NCBI GenBank assembly: GCA_017549665.1
Contig: JAFYUD010000107.1
Location: 1 to 16,191, forward strand
DNA length: 16,191 nucleotides
Direction: 5' to 3'
Origin: Clostridia bacterium
GTDB taxonomy: Bacteria > Bacillota_A > Clostridia > Oscillospirales > Acutalibacteraceae
How positions within the stretch are numbered: position 1 is the stretch's first letter; each line of letters begins with the position of its first letter. A model generated the notes under the pieces. That model ran no database searches. It saw only the letters and a list, made by a program, of their open reading frames with translations, and had not been told where the DNA came from. Both the position numbers and the translations under genes were made by a program. This document shows positions 1 to 6,447 of the stretch, one piece after another.

Positions 1-259
1 AATAAAAGAAAGCGCCGACTTTCTGATGAACGGAAATACTCCCTTTGAATTCCGTACCACAGTTGTGAGCGAATTGCACAAACGTGATGATTTTGATGCA
101 ATCGGACAGTGGTTAAGGGGCGATGAACCGTACTTTCTGCAGGCTTTTATTGACTCCGGAGACACCATTGAAACAGGTTATAATTCTCCTTCGGAAAATG
201 AGATGAACGACTATCTGACCACAATTGTACAATATACCCCAAATGCAGGTAAAAGATAA
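1..259 (+). CDS. nrdG: NrdG-type radical-SAM activating protein, C-terminal fragment
   Basis: This is the 3' end of a gene that begins before the window; the frame is open from base 2 to the stop at 257-259. The visible 85 or so residues include FEFRTTVV followed by SELH, then a GxxxYFLQxF block and a PNAG ending. I recognise this as the C-terminal tail of anaerobic ribonucleotide reductase activating proteins of the clostridial type. Such proteins use a 4Fe-4S cluster and S-adenosylmethionine to install the glycyl radical on NrdD. The radical-SAM CxxxCxxC motif would lie upstream and cannot be seen. The partner nrdD follows 155 bases downstream on the same strand, which supports the call, although nrdD has its own promoter in between. 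A pyruvate-formate-lyase-activase relative is the main alternative. Confidence 0.8.
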   Translation, partial: IKESADFLMNGNTPFEFRTTVVSELHKRDDFDAIGQWLRGDEPYFLQAFIDSGDTIETGYNSPSENEMNDYLTTIVQYTPNAGKR

Positions 260-296
260 CAATCAACCAATATCTTGTATGAGCAATTTCACCAAA

Positions 297-343
297 TTAC
301 AACATATTGTGCAGAAGTTATTGACAACACAACATGTATACAT
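297..343 (+). promoter_or_regulatory. Candidate NrdR-box pair upstream of nrdD
   Basis: The 16-mer at 297-312 contains the inverted repeat ACAA-cata-TTGT and matches the NrdR box consensus as I remember it (acaCwAtATaTwgtgt) at about 13 of 16 places. A second, weaker half-match begins at 327 (ACACAACATGTA), about 30 bases from the first, and runs into a perfect 10-bp palindrome, ATGTATACAT, at 334-343. NrdR, the ATP-cone repressor of ribonucleotide reductase genes, usually binds two boxes about three helical turns apart. Box 1 lies just upstream of the -35 and box 2 fills the spacer, a position suited to repression. No nrdR gene is in the window. The spacing is one base shorter than usual and the second box is degenerate. 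Confidence 0.5.
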
Positions 344-349
344 TATACT
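321..349 (+). promoter_or_regulatory. Sigma-A promoter of nrdD operon
   Basis: The -35 TTGACA at 321-326 is exact. After a 17-base spacer, the -10 TATACT at 344-349 matches the consensus at five of six bases. Transcription would start near 356, giving a leader of about 60 bases before the nrdD start at 415. A promoter here means nrdD can be expressed separately from the upstream nrdG-like gene. Confidence 0.8.
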
Positions 350-414
350 TATTAATGCACGGTTACACGATTTATTAACTGATAAATATAAAATAAAGGA
401 CAGGAGAAACGGGT

Positions 415-2802
415 ATGTATACAGTTATCAAACGAGACGGCAAAACCACCGACTTTAATCTGCAGAAAATTTCCGACGCTATCAGAATGGCGTTCGACGC
501 TCTTGAAAAAGAGTACAATGACAACATTATCGACTTCCTTGCGCTCAAGGTCACAGCTGATTTTGAGCCTAAGATCAAGGACCATCAGATTGCTGTTGAA
601 GACATTCAGGACAGCGTTGAATCAGTGCTTATCCAGGCAGGCTATGCCGATGTTTCAAAGGCATACATCCTCTACCGCCGTCAGAGAGAAAAGATGCGTA
701 ATATGCAGTCAACAATCCTTGACTACAAGGAAATCGTTGACAGCTACGTAAAGGTTACTGACTGGCGAGTTAAGGAAAACTCAACCGTTACCTACTCAGT
801 CGGCGGACTTATCCTTAACAACTCCGGTGCTATCACAGCTAACTACTGGCTTTCTGAGATTTACGACGATGAAATCGCAAACGCTCACAGAAATGCTGAT
901 ATTCATATCCACGACCTTTCAATGCTTACAGGCTACTGTGCAGGCTGGTCACTCAAGCAGCTTATTCAGGAAGGTCTCGGCGGTGTTACGGGCAAGATCA
1001 CTTCTGCACCCGCAAAGCACCTTGCAACGCTCTGCAATCAGATGGTAAACTTCCTCGGTATCATGCAGAATGAATGGGCAGGCGCTCAGGCATTCTCTTC
1101 ATTCGACACATATCTTGCTCCCTTCGTAAAGGCTGACAATCTCAGCTATGATCAGGTCAAGAAGTGTATCGAATCATTCATCTACGGTGTAAACACACCT
1201 TCAAGATGGGGTACACAGGCTCCTTTCTCTAACATCACTCTTGACTGGACAGTCCCCAACGACCTCGCTGAGCTCAATGCAATCGTAGGCGGCAAGGAAA
1301 TGGACTTCAAGTACAAAGACTGTAAAAAAGAAATGGATATGATCAACAAGGCATTCATCGAGACAATGATCGAGGGTGATGCCAACGGCAGAGGCTTCCA
1401 GTATCCTATCCCCACATATTCAATCACACGTGATTTTGACTGGTCAGAAACTGAGAACAACACTCTTCTCTTTGAAATGACTTCAAAATACGGTACACCC
1501 TATTTCTCAAACTACATCAACAGCGATATGGCGCCCAGCGACGTACGAAGCATGTGCTGCCGTCTCCGTCTTGACCTGAGAGAACTCAGAAAGAAGTCAG
1601 GCGGTTTCTTCGGAAGCGGTGAAAGCACAGGCTCAATCGGTGTTGTTACAATCAATATCCCCAGAATCGCATATCTTGCAAAGGATGAAAACGACTTCTA
1701 CAAGCGCCTTGAAAGAATGCTTGACATTTCAGCACGTTCACTGAAAATCAAGCGTGATGTTATCACAAAGCTTCTTAACGAGGGTCTTTATCCTTACACA
1801 AAGCGTTACCTCGGCACATTCAGCAACCACTTCTCAACAATCGGTCTTGTAGGTATGAATGAAGCAGGTCTCAACGCTAACTGGATAAAGAAGGACATGA
1901 CTCACGAGGAAACACAGCAGTTTTCAAAGGACGTTCTCAACTTCATGAGAGACAAGCTTTCAGATTATCAGGAAGCATACGGCGACCTTTACAATCTTGA
2001 AGCTACTCCCGCTGAGTCAACAAGCTTCCGTCTTGCAAAGCACGACAGAAAGCACTACCCCGACATTATCACTGCATCTGATGCAACTCAGGGCGGCACA
2101 CCCTATTACACAAACTCATCACACCTTCCCGTAGGCTATACAGATGATATCTTTGCAGCTCTTGACATTCAGGATGAGCTTCACACTCTTTACACATCAG
2201 GTACTGTTTTCCACGCATTCCTCGGTGAAAAGCTTCCCTCATGGAAGAGTGCAGCATCACTTGTAAAGAAGATTGCTGAAAATTACAGACTTCCCTACTA
2301 CTCAATTTCTCCCACATACTCAGTATGTAAGAATCACGGATACATCGCAGGTGAAGTTTACGAGTGCCCCGAATGCGGTGAGAAAACTGAGGTTTACAGC
2401 CGTATCACAGGCTACTACCGTCCCATCCAGAACTGGAACGACGGTAAGACTCAGGAGTACAAGGACAGAAAGGTTTACGCATTTGACAAGTTCGAAAACG
2501 TAACACCTGCAAACCGTGCATCTGCAGCAGCACAGCCCGTTGAGCAGGAAGAGACTCTGAATGAGGACAAGATAATCCTTTTCGCAACCACAACCTGCCC
2601 CAACTGTAAGATGGCTGTCCACTTCCTTGAAAAAGCAGGCGTTGAGTTTGAAGAGATTTTCGCAAACGACAATCCCGAGCTTGCAAAGAAGTTCGACGTA
2701 AAGCAGGCTCCCACACTTGTTATCATTTCAGGCAACAAGGTTGAAAAGGTCACAAACCTTTCAAACATCAGAGCATTTACCGAAACATTCAAAAAGGTGT
2801 AA
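415..2802 (+). CDS. nrdD: Anaerobic (class III) ribonucleoside-triphosphate reductase with fused redoxin domain
   Basis: This 795-residue protein reduces ribonucleotides to deoxyribonucleotides without oxygen, using a glycyl radical. An ATP-cone regulatory domain covers residues 1-95 or so. The barrel carries the thiyl-radical cysteine within SMCCRLRL (C381/C382). NLEATPAE has a glutamate at 534, as in the NrdD subtypes reduced by thioredoxin-like proteins rather than formate. A zinc site is formed by C638, H641, C651 and C654, and the glycyl radical is G666 in RITGYYRP. A linker at about 700-716 leads to a glutaredoxin/NrdH-like domain (718-795) with CPNC at 728-731 and a cis-proline at 766 (QAPT). 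This fused domain probably supplies the electrons for turnover. An AGGAG eight bases upstream supports the ATG. trxB follows after three bases. Confidence 0.96.
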   Translation: MYTVIKRDGKTTDFNLQKISDAIRMAFDALEKEYNDNIIDFLALKVTADFEPKIKDHQIAVEDIQDSVESVLIQAGYADVSKAYILYRRQREKMRNMQSTILDYKEIVDSYVKVTDWRVKENSTVTYSVGGLILNNSGAITANYWLSEIYDDEIANAHRNADIHIHDLSMLTGYCAGWSLKQLIQEGLGGVTGKITSAPAKHLATLCNQMVNFLGIMQNEWAGAQAFSSFDTYLAPFVKADNLSYDQVKKCIESFIYGVNTPSRWGTQAPFSNITLDWTVPNDLAELNAIVGGKEMDFKYKDCKKEMDMINKAFIETMIEGDANGRGFQYPIPTYSITRDFDWSETENNTLLFEMTSKYGTPYFSNYINSDMAPSDVRSMCCRLRLDLRELRKKSGGFFGSGESTGSIGVVTINIPRIAYLAKDENDFYKRLERMLDISARSLKIKRDVITKLLNEGLYPYTKRYLGTFSNHFSTIGLVGMNEAGLNANWIKKDMTHEETQQFSKDVLNFMRDKLSDYQEAYGDLYNLEATPAESTSFRLAKHDRKHYPDIITASDATQGGTPYYTNSSHLPVGYTDDIFAALDIQDELHTLYTSGTVFHAFLGEKLPSWKSAASLVKKIAENYRLPYYSISPTYSVCKNHGYIAGEVYECPECGEKTEVYSRITGYYRPIQNWNDGKTQEYKDRKVYAFDKFENVTPANRASAAAQPVEQEETLNEDKIILFATTTCPNCKMAVHFLEKAGVEFEEIFANDNPELAKKFDVKQAPTLVIISGNKVEKVTNLSNIRAFTETFKKV

Positions 2803-2805
2803 AAA

Positions 2806-3723
2806 ATGTACGATATAGTTATAATCGGCGCAGGGCCGGCGGGTTTAACCGCCGCCCTTTACGCTTGCAGAGCAGAAAAATCAGTTCTCGTCCTTGAACG
2901 AGCAACATTCGGCGGTCAGATTACCCATTCACCAAAGGTCGAAAATTACCCCGGCTTCATGCAGATGACAGGCACGGAATTTGCCGACAAACTTACGGCT
3001 CAGGTGCTTTCTCAGGGCGCAGAAATCGAGCTTGACACGGCAAAGGCAATTGACGGTCAGCCCGGAAATTACAAGGTAACGGGTGAATTCGGTGAATACG
3101 AAGGCAAATCAGTAATCATCGCAGGCGGCTCGGCTCACAGAAAGCTCAATCTTCCCAACGAAGACAAATTCGTCGGCGAAGGCATCTCATACTGCGCAGT
3201 CTGCGACGGCGCATTCTATAAAGAAAAAAATGTTGCAATCATCGGCGGAGGCAATTCCGCATTACAGGAAGCTGTAATGCTCAGTGACATCTGCACTTCT
3301 GTTACGGTGATTCAGAATCTTTCTTTCCTTACAGGTGAAGAAAAGCTCATCGCAGAAATCGGCAAGCGCAGCAATGTAAGTGTAATTTACTCAAGCATTG
3401 TTACTGAGATTCTCGGTGAAGACACATTCAGCGGAATCGTTATCGAAAACACTGAAAACGGTGAAAAACAGGAGCTGACATTTGACGGTGTATTCGTTGC
3501 AATCGGTCAGAAGCCTGAAAATGAGCCCTTCGCAAATATGGTTGCTGTCAATGAATACGGCTACATAAAGTCAGACGAATCATGTGTCCCCGAAAATGCA
3601 CCGCAGGGAATTTTCACTGCAGGTGACTGCCGCACAAAGGCAATCAGACAGGTCGCAACCGCAATTTCAGACGGAGCAACGGCTGCCATTTCGGCGTGCA
3701 AATTCGTGGATTCACTGAGGTAA
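2806..3723 (+). CDS. trxB: Thioredoxin reductase-like FAD protein
   Basis: This 305-residue low-molecular-weight thioredoxin reductase-type flavoprotein passes electrons through FAD to a redox-active disulfide and then to a redoxin. It shows the N-terminal FAD motif GAGPAG (8-13), the active-site CAVC (C130, C133), a second dinucleotide motif GGGNSA (147-152) and a C-terminal FAD motif, GIFTAGDC (268-275) followed by RQVATA. The stretch after VTVI (166-169) reads QNLSFLTG where ordinary NADPH-dependent enzymes have HRRxxxR for the 2'-phosphate, so NADPH preference is doubtful; NADH or a non-pyridine donor such as ferredoxin is possible. It starts three bases after nrdD, and its likely partner is the redoxin domain at the end of NrdD. 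The class is certain but the donor is not. Confidence 0.9.
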   Translation: MYDIVIIGAGPAGLTAALYACRAEKSVLVLERATFGGQITHSPKVENYPGFMQMTGTEFADKLTAQVLSQGAEIELDTAKAIDGQPGNYKVTGEFGEYEGKSVIIAGGSAHRKLNLPNEDKFVGEGISYCAVCDGAFYKEKNVAIIGGGNSALQEAVMLSDICTSVTVIQNLSFLTGEEKLIAEIGKRSNVSVIYSSIVTEILGEDTFSGIVIENTENGEKQELTFDGVFVAIGQKPENEPFANMVAVNEYGYIKSDESCVPENAPQGIFTAGDCRTKAIRQVATAISDGATAAISACKFVDSLR

Positions 3724-3727
3724 AATA

Positions 3728-4207
3728 ATGGGCATCACAGTACGCAAGGCACAGAAGAAGGATGCAGACAAAATTGCAAAGCTTCTTGAAACTATAGCAG
3801 AGCTTCATCATCAGGGCAGACCTGACCTTTACGGCGGCGGCGGGGCGAAATATGACGTATCAGCCGTGGAAGCAAAAATTGCGGACGAGGACGAAATCAT
3901 CCTTGTGGCAGTTAACGACGGTGATGAAGTCATGGGATACACAATGTCAAAGATTTACGATGTTGAGCAGGACGGAATAAAGCTTGCCCACAGAAAAATG
4001 TATATCGACGACGTGTGCGTTGACCCTGAATGCAGAAAGCAGGGCGTCGGCAGAATCCTTATGGACGCAACGAAACAGAAGGCAATCGATGCCGGATGTC
4101 ATATCTGCGACCTGAATGTCTGGGCTTTCAACGAAAACGCAGTTAAATTCTACGAATCCTGCGGCATGACAAAACAAAGGATTTATATGGAATATATACT
4201 TGATTAA
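3728..4207 (+). CDS. GNAT-family N-acetyltransferase
   Basis: This 159-residue protein has the GNAT fold. The acetyl-CoA pyrophosphate loop is CRKQGVGR (102-109), preceded by the strand YIDDVCVDP (92-100). The C-terminal part has the usual LNVWAFNENAVKFYESCGM block (129-147). The N-terminal motif ITVRKAQKKDADKIAKLL is typical of the family. It should transfer an acetyl group from acetyl-CoA to an amine, but the substrate cannot be read from sequence. A protein N-terminal or small-molecule amine is equally possible. It lies four bases after trxB, its GAGG ribosome site overlaps the end of trxB, and a terminator follows, so it is the last gene of the nrdD operon. No direct link to nucleotide reduction is evident. 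Confidence 0.9.
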   Translation: MGITVRKAQKKDADKIAKLLETIAELHHQGRPDLYGGGGAKYDVSAVEAKIADEDEIILVAVNDGDEVMGYTMSKIYDVEQDGIKLAHRKMYIDDVCVDPECRKQGVGRILMDATKQKAIDAGCHICDLNVWAFNENAVKFYESCGMTKQRIYMEYILD

Positions 4208-4212
4208 AAAAG

Positions 4213-4239
4213 CAACCCGATTGTTCGGGTTGTTTTTTT
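4213..4239 (+). terminator. Rho-independent terminator of nrdD-trxB-GNAT operon
   Basis: An 8-bp perfect stem, CAACCCGA (4213-4220) with TCGGGTTG (4225-4232), closes a TTGT loop and is followed by seven T. It begins six bases after the GNAT stop codon. Confidence 0.95.
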
Positions 4240-4257
4240 GTTAAATTTACGGTCAAA

Positions 4258-4517
4258 GCGTAGGGGCAGAGTTGCCCTACCTGCCGTTTTTAATGAATAA
4301 TGAGTAACTAGTAGTAAGCAACGTAGGAAGCACTGCGTGCTTGAATTTTATAAAAATTAAAGATTACTCAAGCCTCCCTCACCGAGGGAGGTGGCGCCGA
4401 AGGCGTCGGAGGGAGTTTTTTTATAAACTGAAAATTGTTTTACTACCTCAGTCAGCTTCGCTGACAGCTCCCTCAAAGAGGGAGCCTTGTTCTTCGGGAG
4501 GGCCCCCTCCCCTACGC
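4258..4517. repeat. Composite palindromic intergenic repeat (MITE/REP-like)
   Basis: This occupies most of a 363-base stretch without a gene. Exact 9-bp outer arms, GCGTAGGGG at 4258-4266 and CCCCTACGC at 4509-4517, face each other, and the bases just inside them are also similar (GCCCTACC on the left; GGAGGGCC on the right). A shorter pair, CACTGCGT at 4331-4338 and ACGCAGTG at 4514-4521, is also inverted. Between them lies the structured core described separately. No transposase is present, so this would be a non-autonomous or REP-type element. From memory, similar GAGGGAG-rich palindromes are common between genes in Ruminococcus relatives. The outer limits are uncertain. Confidence 0.6.
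4369..4489. repeat. Core inverted repeat with two 47-bp double-hairpin arms
   Basis: The left arm 4369-4415 and the reverse complement of the right arm 4443-4489 have equal length and match at 34 of 47 positions, around a 27-base AT-rich centre. Each arm folds into two hairpins: CTCCCTC with GAGGGAG around a 3-base loop, then a 6-bp stem around GAA. In stem positions the two arms differ only by compensating or wobble changes; the other differences fall in the first loop or outside the stems. This points to selection on the folded form in RNA or single-stranded DNA. Confidence 0.8.
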
Positions 4518-4534
4518 AGTGAATCCCACGGCAT

Positions 4535-4561
4535 AAAAAAAGGAACGGATTGCTCCGTTCC
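4535..4561 (-). terminator. Terminator of the leucine-rich-repeat gene
   Basis: Read on the minus strand, the 8-bp stem GGAACGGA/TCCGTTCC (4542-4549 with 4554-4561, loop TTGC) is followed by seven T (A at 4535-4541). It starts nine bases beyond the stop of the minus-strand gene. An AT-rich stretch on the other side could let it work weakly in both directions. Confidence 0.9.
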
Positions 4562-4570
4562 CTTAATTTT

Positions 4571-5476
4571 TTAATAATGTGCCACACCACAATCACAATA
4601 TTTATTTATACCAAACAACTGCCAGAAGAAGAGCTTAATCTTCATTATAAATCCCCTGAAACCGCTTGTATAATCGTGACATCCACACAGGCTGCATAAA
4701 CTAATATTTTGTGTTCCGCACGAGCATTCTATGATTGTTTTATATGGCTTTGAATCAATTTTAATATCTTCAGGATTAAAATTATAGTGGACTTCTCTTT
4801 CCCATGACTCAAAATAATGTGTAAAACCATCGCCTACGAAATCAATCCTTTCCCACATTTCAGGACTGCCTGTATATCCAACATGAGCAAAAAACACAGT
4901 ACTGCATTCTCCGAACCTGACAACACTTTCAGGTATAACAATACTACTCAAATAAAGCGTAGGGGAGCAGAAAGCGTTATCCTCCACACTTGTTACAGAT
5001 TCAGGAATAATATAATGCGCATAACGTCGTCCGGCAGGATACTGAACAAGTTCTGTTTTGTCTTTATTAAATAATACCCCGTATTCGTCACTTGAATAAT
5101 ATTCATTTTCTTCAGCAACTGTAATGCTTTCAAGACTGTCACACCAAGCGAATGCATTGTCTCCGATTGTTGTTATACTATCGTGGATTGCAACACTTTT
5201 AAGATTCTCACAACCAGCAAATGCACTGTCTCCGATTGTTGTTACAGGATAACCCTCAATTGTGGCGGGGATTACAACATCACCACTGATCGATTGATCA
5301 CAATGAGTAATTACAACTTCACCGTCTTTTATTTCATAATAAAAATTGCCGGCAACCAATTCTTCAGAAAATTCATTTGATGCAAAGACTGAAATGCCCG
5401 TTACTGAAAACATTGTGATAATCAACAGCATTAGCAAACACAATGCCAGTGTTTTTTTGAGTAATTTTTTCATCAT
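4571..5476 (-). CDS. Secreted BspA-like leucine-rich-repeat protein
   Basis: This 301-residue protein starts with KKLLKK, a hydrophobic core and VFA, a signal peptide probably cleaved near residue 32. Residues 56-185 or so are LRR_5/BspA-type repeats of the form IPxxVTxIGDxAFxxCxSLxS; the clearest copies are at 78-120. A TGSPEMWERI block at 202-211 and VHYNF at 229-233 are usual closing elements of these proteins. The tail (247-301) is unusual: C251, C253, C261, C264 and C266, a hydrophobic helix at about 274-289, then CDCGVAHY at the very end. BspA-like proteins are surface or secreted and often bind host or matrix proteins; the ligand here is unknown. GGAGG at 5481-5485 is only four bases from the first ATG but seven from a second ATG at 5473, which may be the real start. 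Confidence 0.85.
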   Translation of the reverse strand: MMKKLLKKTLALCLLMLLIITMFSVTGISVFASNEFSEELVAGNFYYEIKDGEVVITHCDQSISGDVVIPATIEGYPVTTIGDSAFAGCENLKSVAIHDSITTIGDNAFAWCDSLESITVAEENEYYSSDEYGVLFNKDKTELVQYPAGRRYAHYIIPESVTSVEDNAFCSPTLYLSSIVIPESVVRFGECSTVFFAHVGYTGSPEMWERIDFVGDGFTHYFESWEREVHYNFNPEDIKIDSKPYKTIIECSCGTQNISLCSLCGCHDYTSGFRGFIMKIKLFFWQLFGINKYCDCGVAHY

Positions 5477-5525
5477 TTTACCTCCGGAATTTACAATTTT
5501 TCACTCTCTAAAGTGATTTAATCAT

Positions 5526-5554
5526 ATTATAAGTCGATTAGTTCGCATTGTCAA
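5526..5554 (-). promoter_or_regulatory. Perfect consensus sigma-A promoter of the leucine-rich-repeat gene
   Basis: On the minus strand, TTGACA (5549-5554) and TATAAT (5526-5531) are both exact and 17 bases apart. Transcription would start near 5519, giving a leader of about 43 bases. A small inverted repeat, TCACT/AGTGA at 5501-5516, sits just after the start and could be an operator, possibly for the divergent XRE regulator; that last point is inference. Confidence 0.85.
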
Positions 5555-5628
5555 GTGTTTTTCACCTTGTGATATGTTTTATTTTCTTCCGTTCTAATTT
5601 ATGATTTTATATAAAGGGAGGAATTTTT

Positions 5629-5961
5629 GTGTACGTAGATTACAAAGAGGTGGGAAAACGTATTGCCGCACGGAGAAAAGAACTGGGACTCAAGCAATGG
5701 CAGGTCACAGAAATGGCAAATCTCAGCGATAAATATATTTCAAACCTTGAACGAGCAACATCTGTCATGAGCGTAGATGTACTTATGAAGCTGTGTAATG
5801 TATTACAGACCACACCGGATTATCTCCTTCTGGGAACAACTGAAGATTATTCTGCCACCGACTATGACAAGCATATCAAAAAGGCTCTCAGTACAATGTC
5901 CCCGAAACAGATTGAGCTGACTCTTAATTTCATAAACTGGGTTTCTTCTCAGAATATATAA
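5629..5961 (+). CDS. XRE-family helix-turn-helix transcriptional regulator
   Basis: This 110-residue protein has an N-terminal Cro/C1-type HTH domain at 7-66: helix 2 at about 22-30 (KQWQVTEMA), recognition helix at about 33-43 (SDKYISNLERA), then the usual YLLLG end of the domain. The C-terminal 40 residues (SPKQIELTLNFINW) resemble the short tails of stand-alone XRE regulators that dimerise. No toxin or peptidase partner lies beside it. The start is GTG at 5629, supported by AGGGAGG at 5615-5621 with seven bases between; no better ATG is in frame. It is divergent from the leucine-rich-repeat gene across 152 bases, so it may control that gene or itself. No clear promoter of its own was seen. 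It ends at a terminator. Confidence 0.9.
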   Translation: MYVDYKEVGKRIAARRKELGLKQWQVTEMANLSDKYISNLERATSVMSVDVLMKLCNVLQTTPDYLLLGTTEDYSATDYDKHIKKALSTMSPKQIELTLNFINWVSSQNI

Positions 5962-5992
5962 CAACCGCCCTTTTCAGGACGGTTGTTTCTTT
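5962..5992 (+). terminator. Terminator of the XRE regulator, possibly bidirectional
   Basis: The stem CAACCG (5962-5967) pairs with CGGTTG (5980-5985), extends by CC/GG past one mismatch, and is followed by TTTCTTT. It starts directly after the stop codon. It lies between convergent genes and may also end the minus-strand operon at 6004, though the tract on that side is poor in T. Confidence 0.85.
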
Positions 5993-6003
5993 GCAACAAA
6001 TTG

Positions 6004-6435
6004 TTATTCAGCGCTGAGAATTTCAATTGCCTTTTTGTATTTTTCCACACGCTGAATATCCTTGTCAGTCACATTGTCGAGTCTTGTCAGGTCACTGTTA
6101 TGCTCAAGGTCAGCAATTTTAACCTTAAGGGCGTACGGATTTTTCTTCACTCTTGCCACATATTCAAAATAATCCTCATTTTCACCGTGAGTCATCGCAA
6201 GCACACCGCAAACAACCTCTTCGGGCATTCCCATTTCAAGAAGCATCTGAGCTGTAATATCAGTATCTTCAATCACATCATGCAGCAGGGCAACAGCAGT
6301 TGTTGTTTCATCTGTCATGCTTTCTGCAAGATGAAGAGGATGCATAATATACGGCAAACCGCATTTATCCGTCATTCCCGAATGAGCTTCAAATGCAATT
6401 TTCATCGCCTTTTTTGTAACAGGTGTGTAAATCAT
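6004..6435 (-). CDS. Small HD-domain phosphohydrolase, (p)ppGpp-hydrolase-like
   Basis: This 143-residue protein is a single HD domain of the RelA/SpoT hydrolase type. Numbering from the chosen start, AHSG places H18, YIMHP H32, HDVIEDT H52/D53 and E56/D57, and KIADLEHN D109 and N113. These match the metal-binding and catalytic positions of Rel hydrolase domains and of stand-alone MESH1-type alarmone hydrolases. No synthetase, TGS or ACT domain is present. It probably removes pyrophosphate from (p)ppGpp or a related nucleotide. The longest frame starts at a GTG at 6441, only two bases from the ribosome site AAGGAG. The ATG at 6435 has eight bases of spacing and is preferred. That site overlaps the stop of the preceding gene, so this is the last gene of a coupled operon. 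Confidence 0.85.
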   Translation of the reverse strand: MIYTPVTKKAMKIAFEAHSGMTDKCGLPYIMHPLHLAESMTDETTTAVALLHDVIEDTDITAQMLLEMGMPEEVVCGVLAMTHGENEDYFEYVARVKKNPYALKVKIADLEHNSDLTRLDNVTDKDIQRVEKYKKAIEILSAE

Positions 6436-6447
6436 ATTCACAGCTCC

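Noticed and set aside
4341..4574. Plus-strand open frame of 77 codons in the intergenic region
   Set aside because: It runs through the palindromic repeat and the terminator hairpin, has Arg-rich low-complexity translation from the repeat arms and no ribosome site.
4954..4965. AAAGCGTAGGGG inside the leucine-rich-repeat gene, identical to 4255-4266 at the edge of the intergenic repeat
   Set aside because: It lies within coding sequence with no further repeat similarity around it; probably chance.
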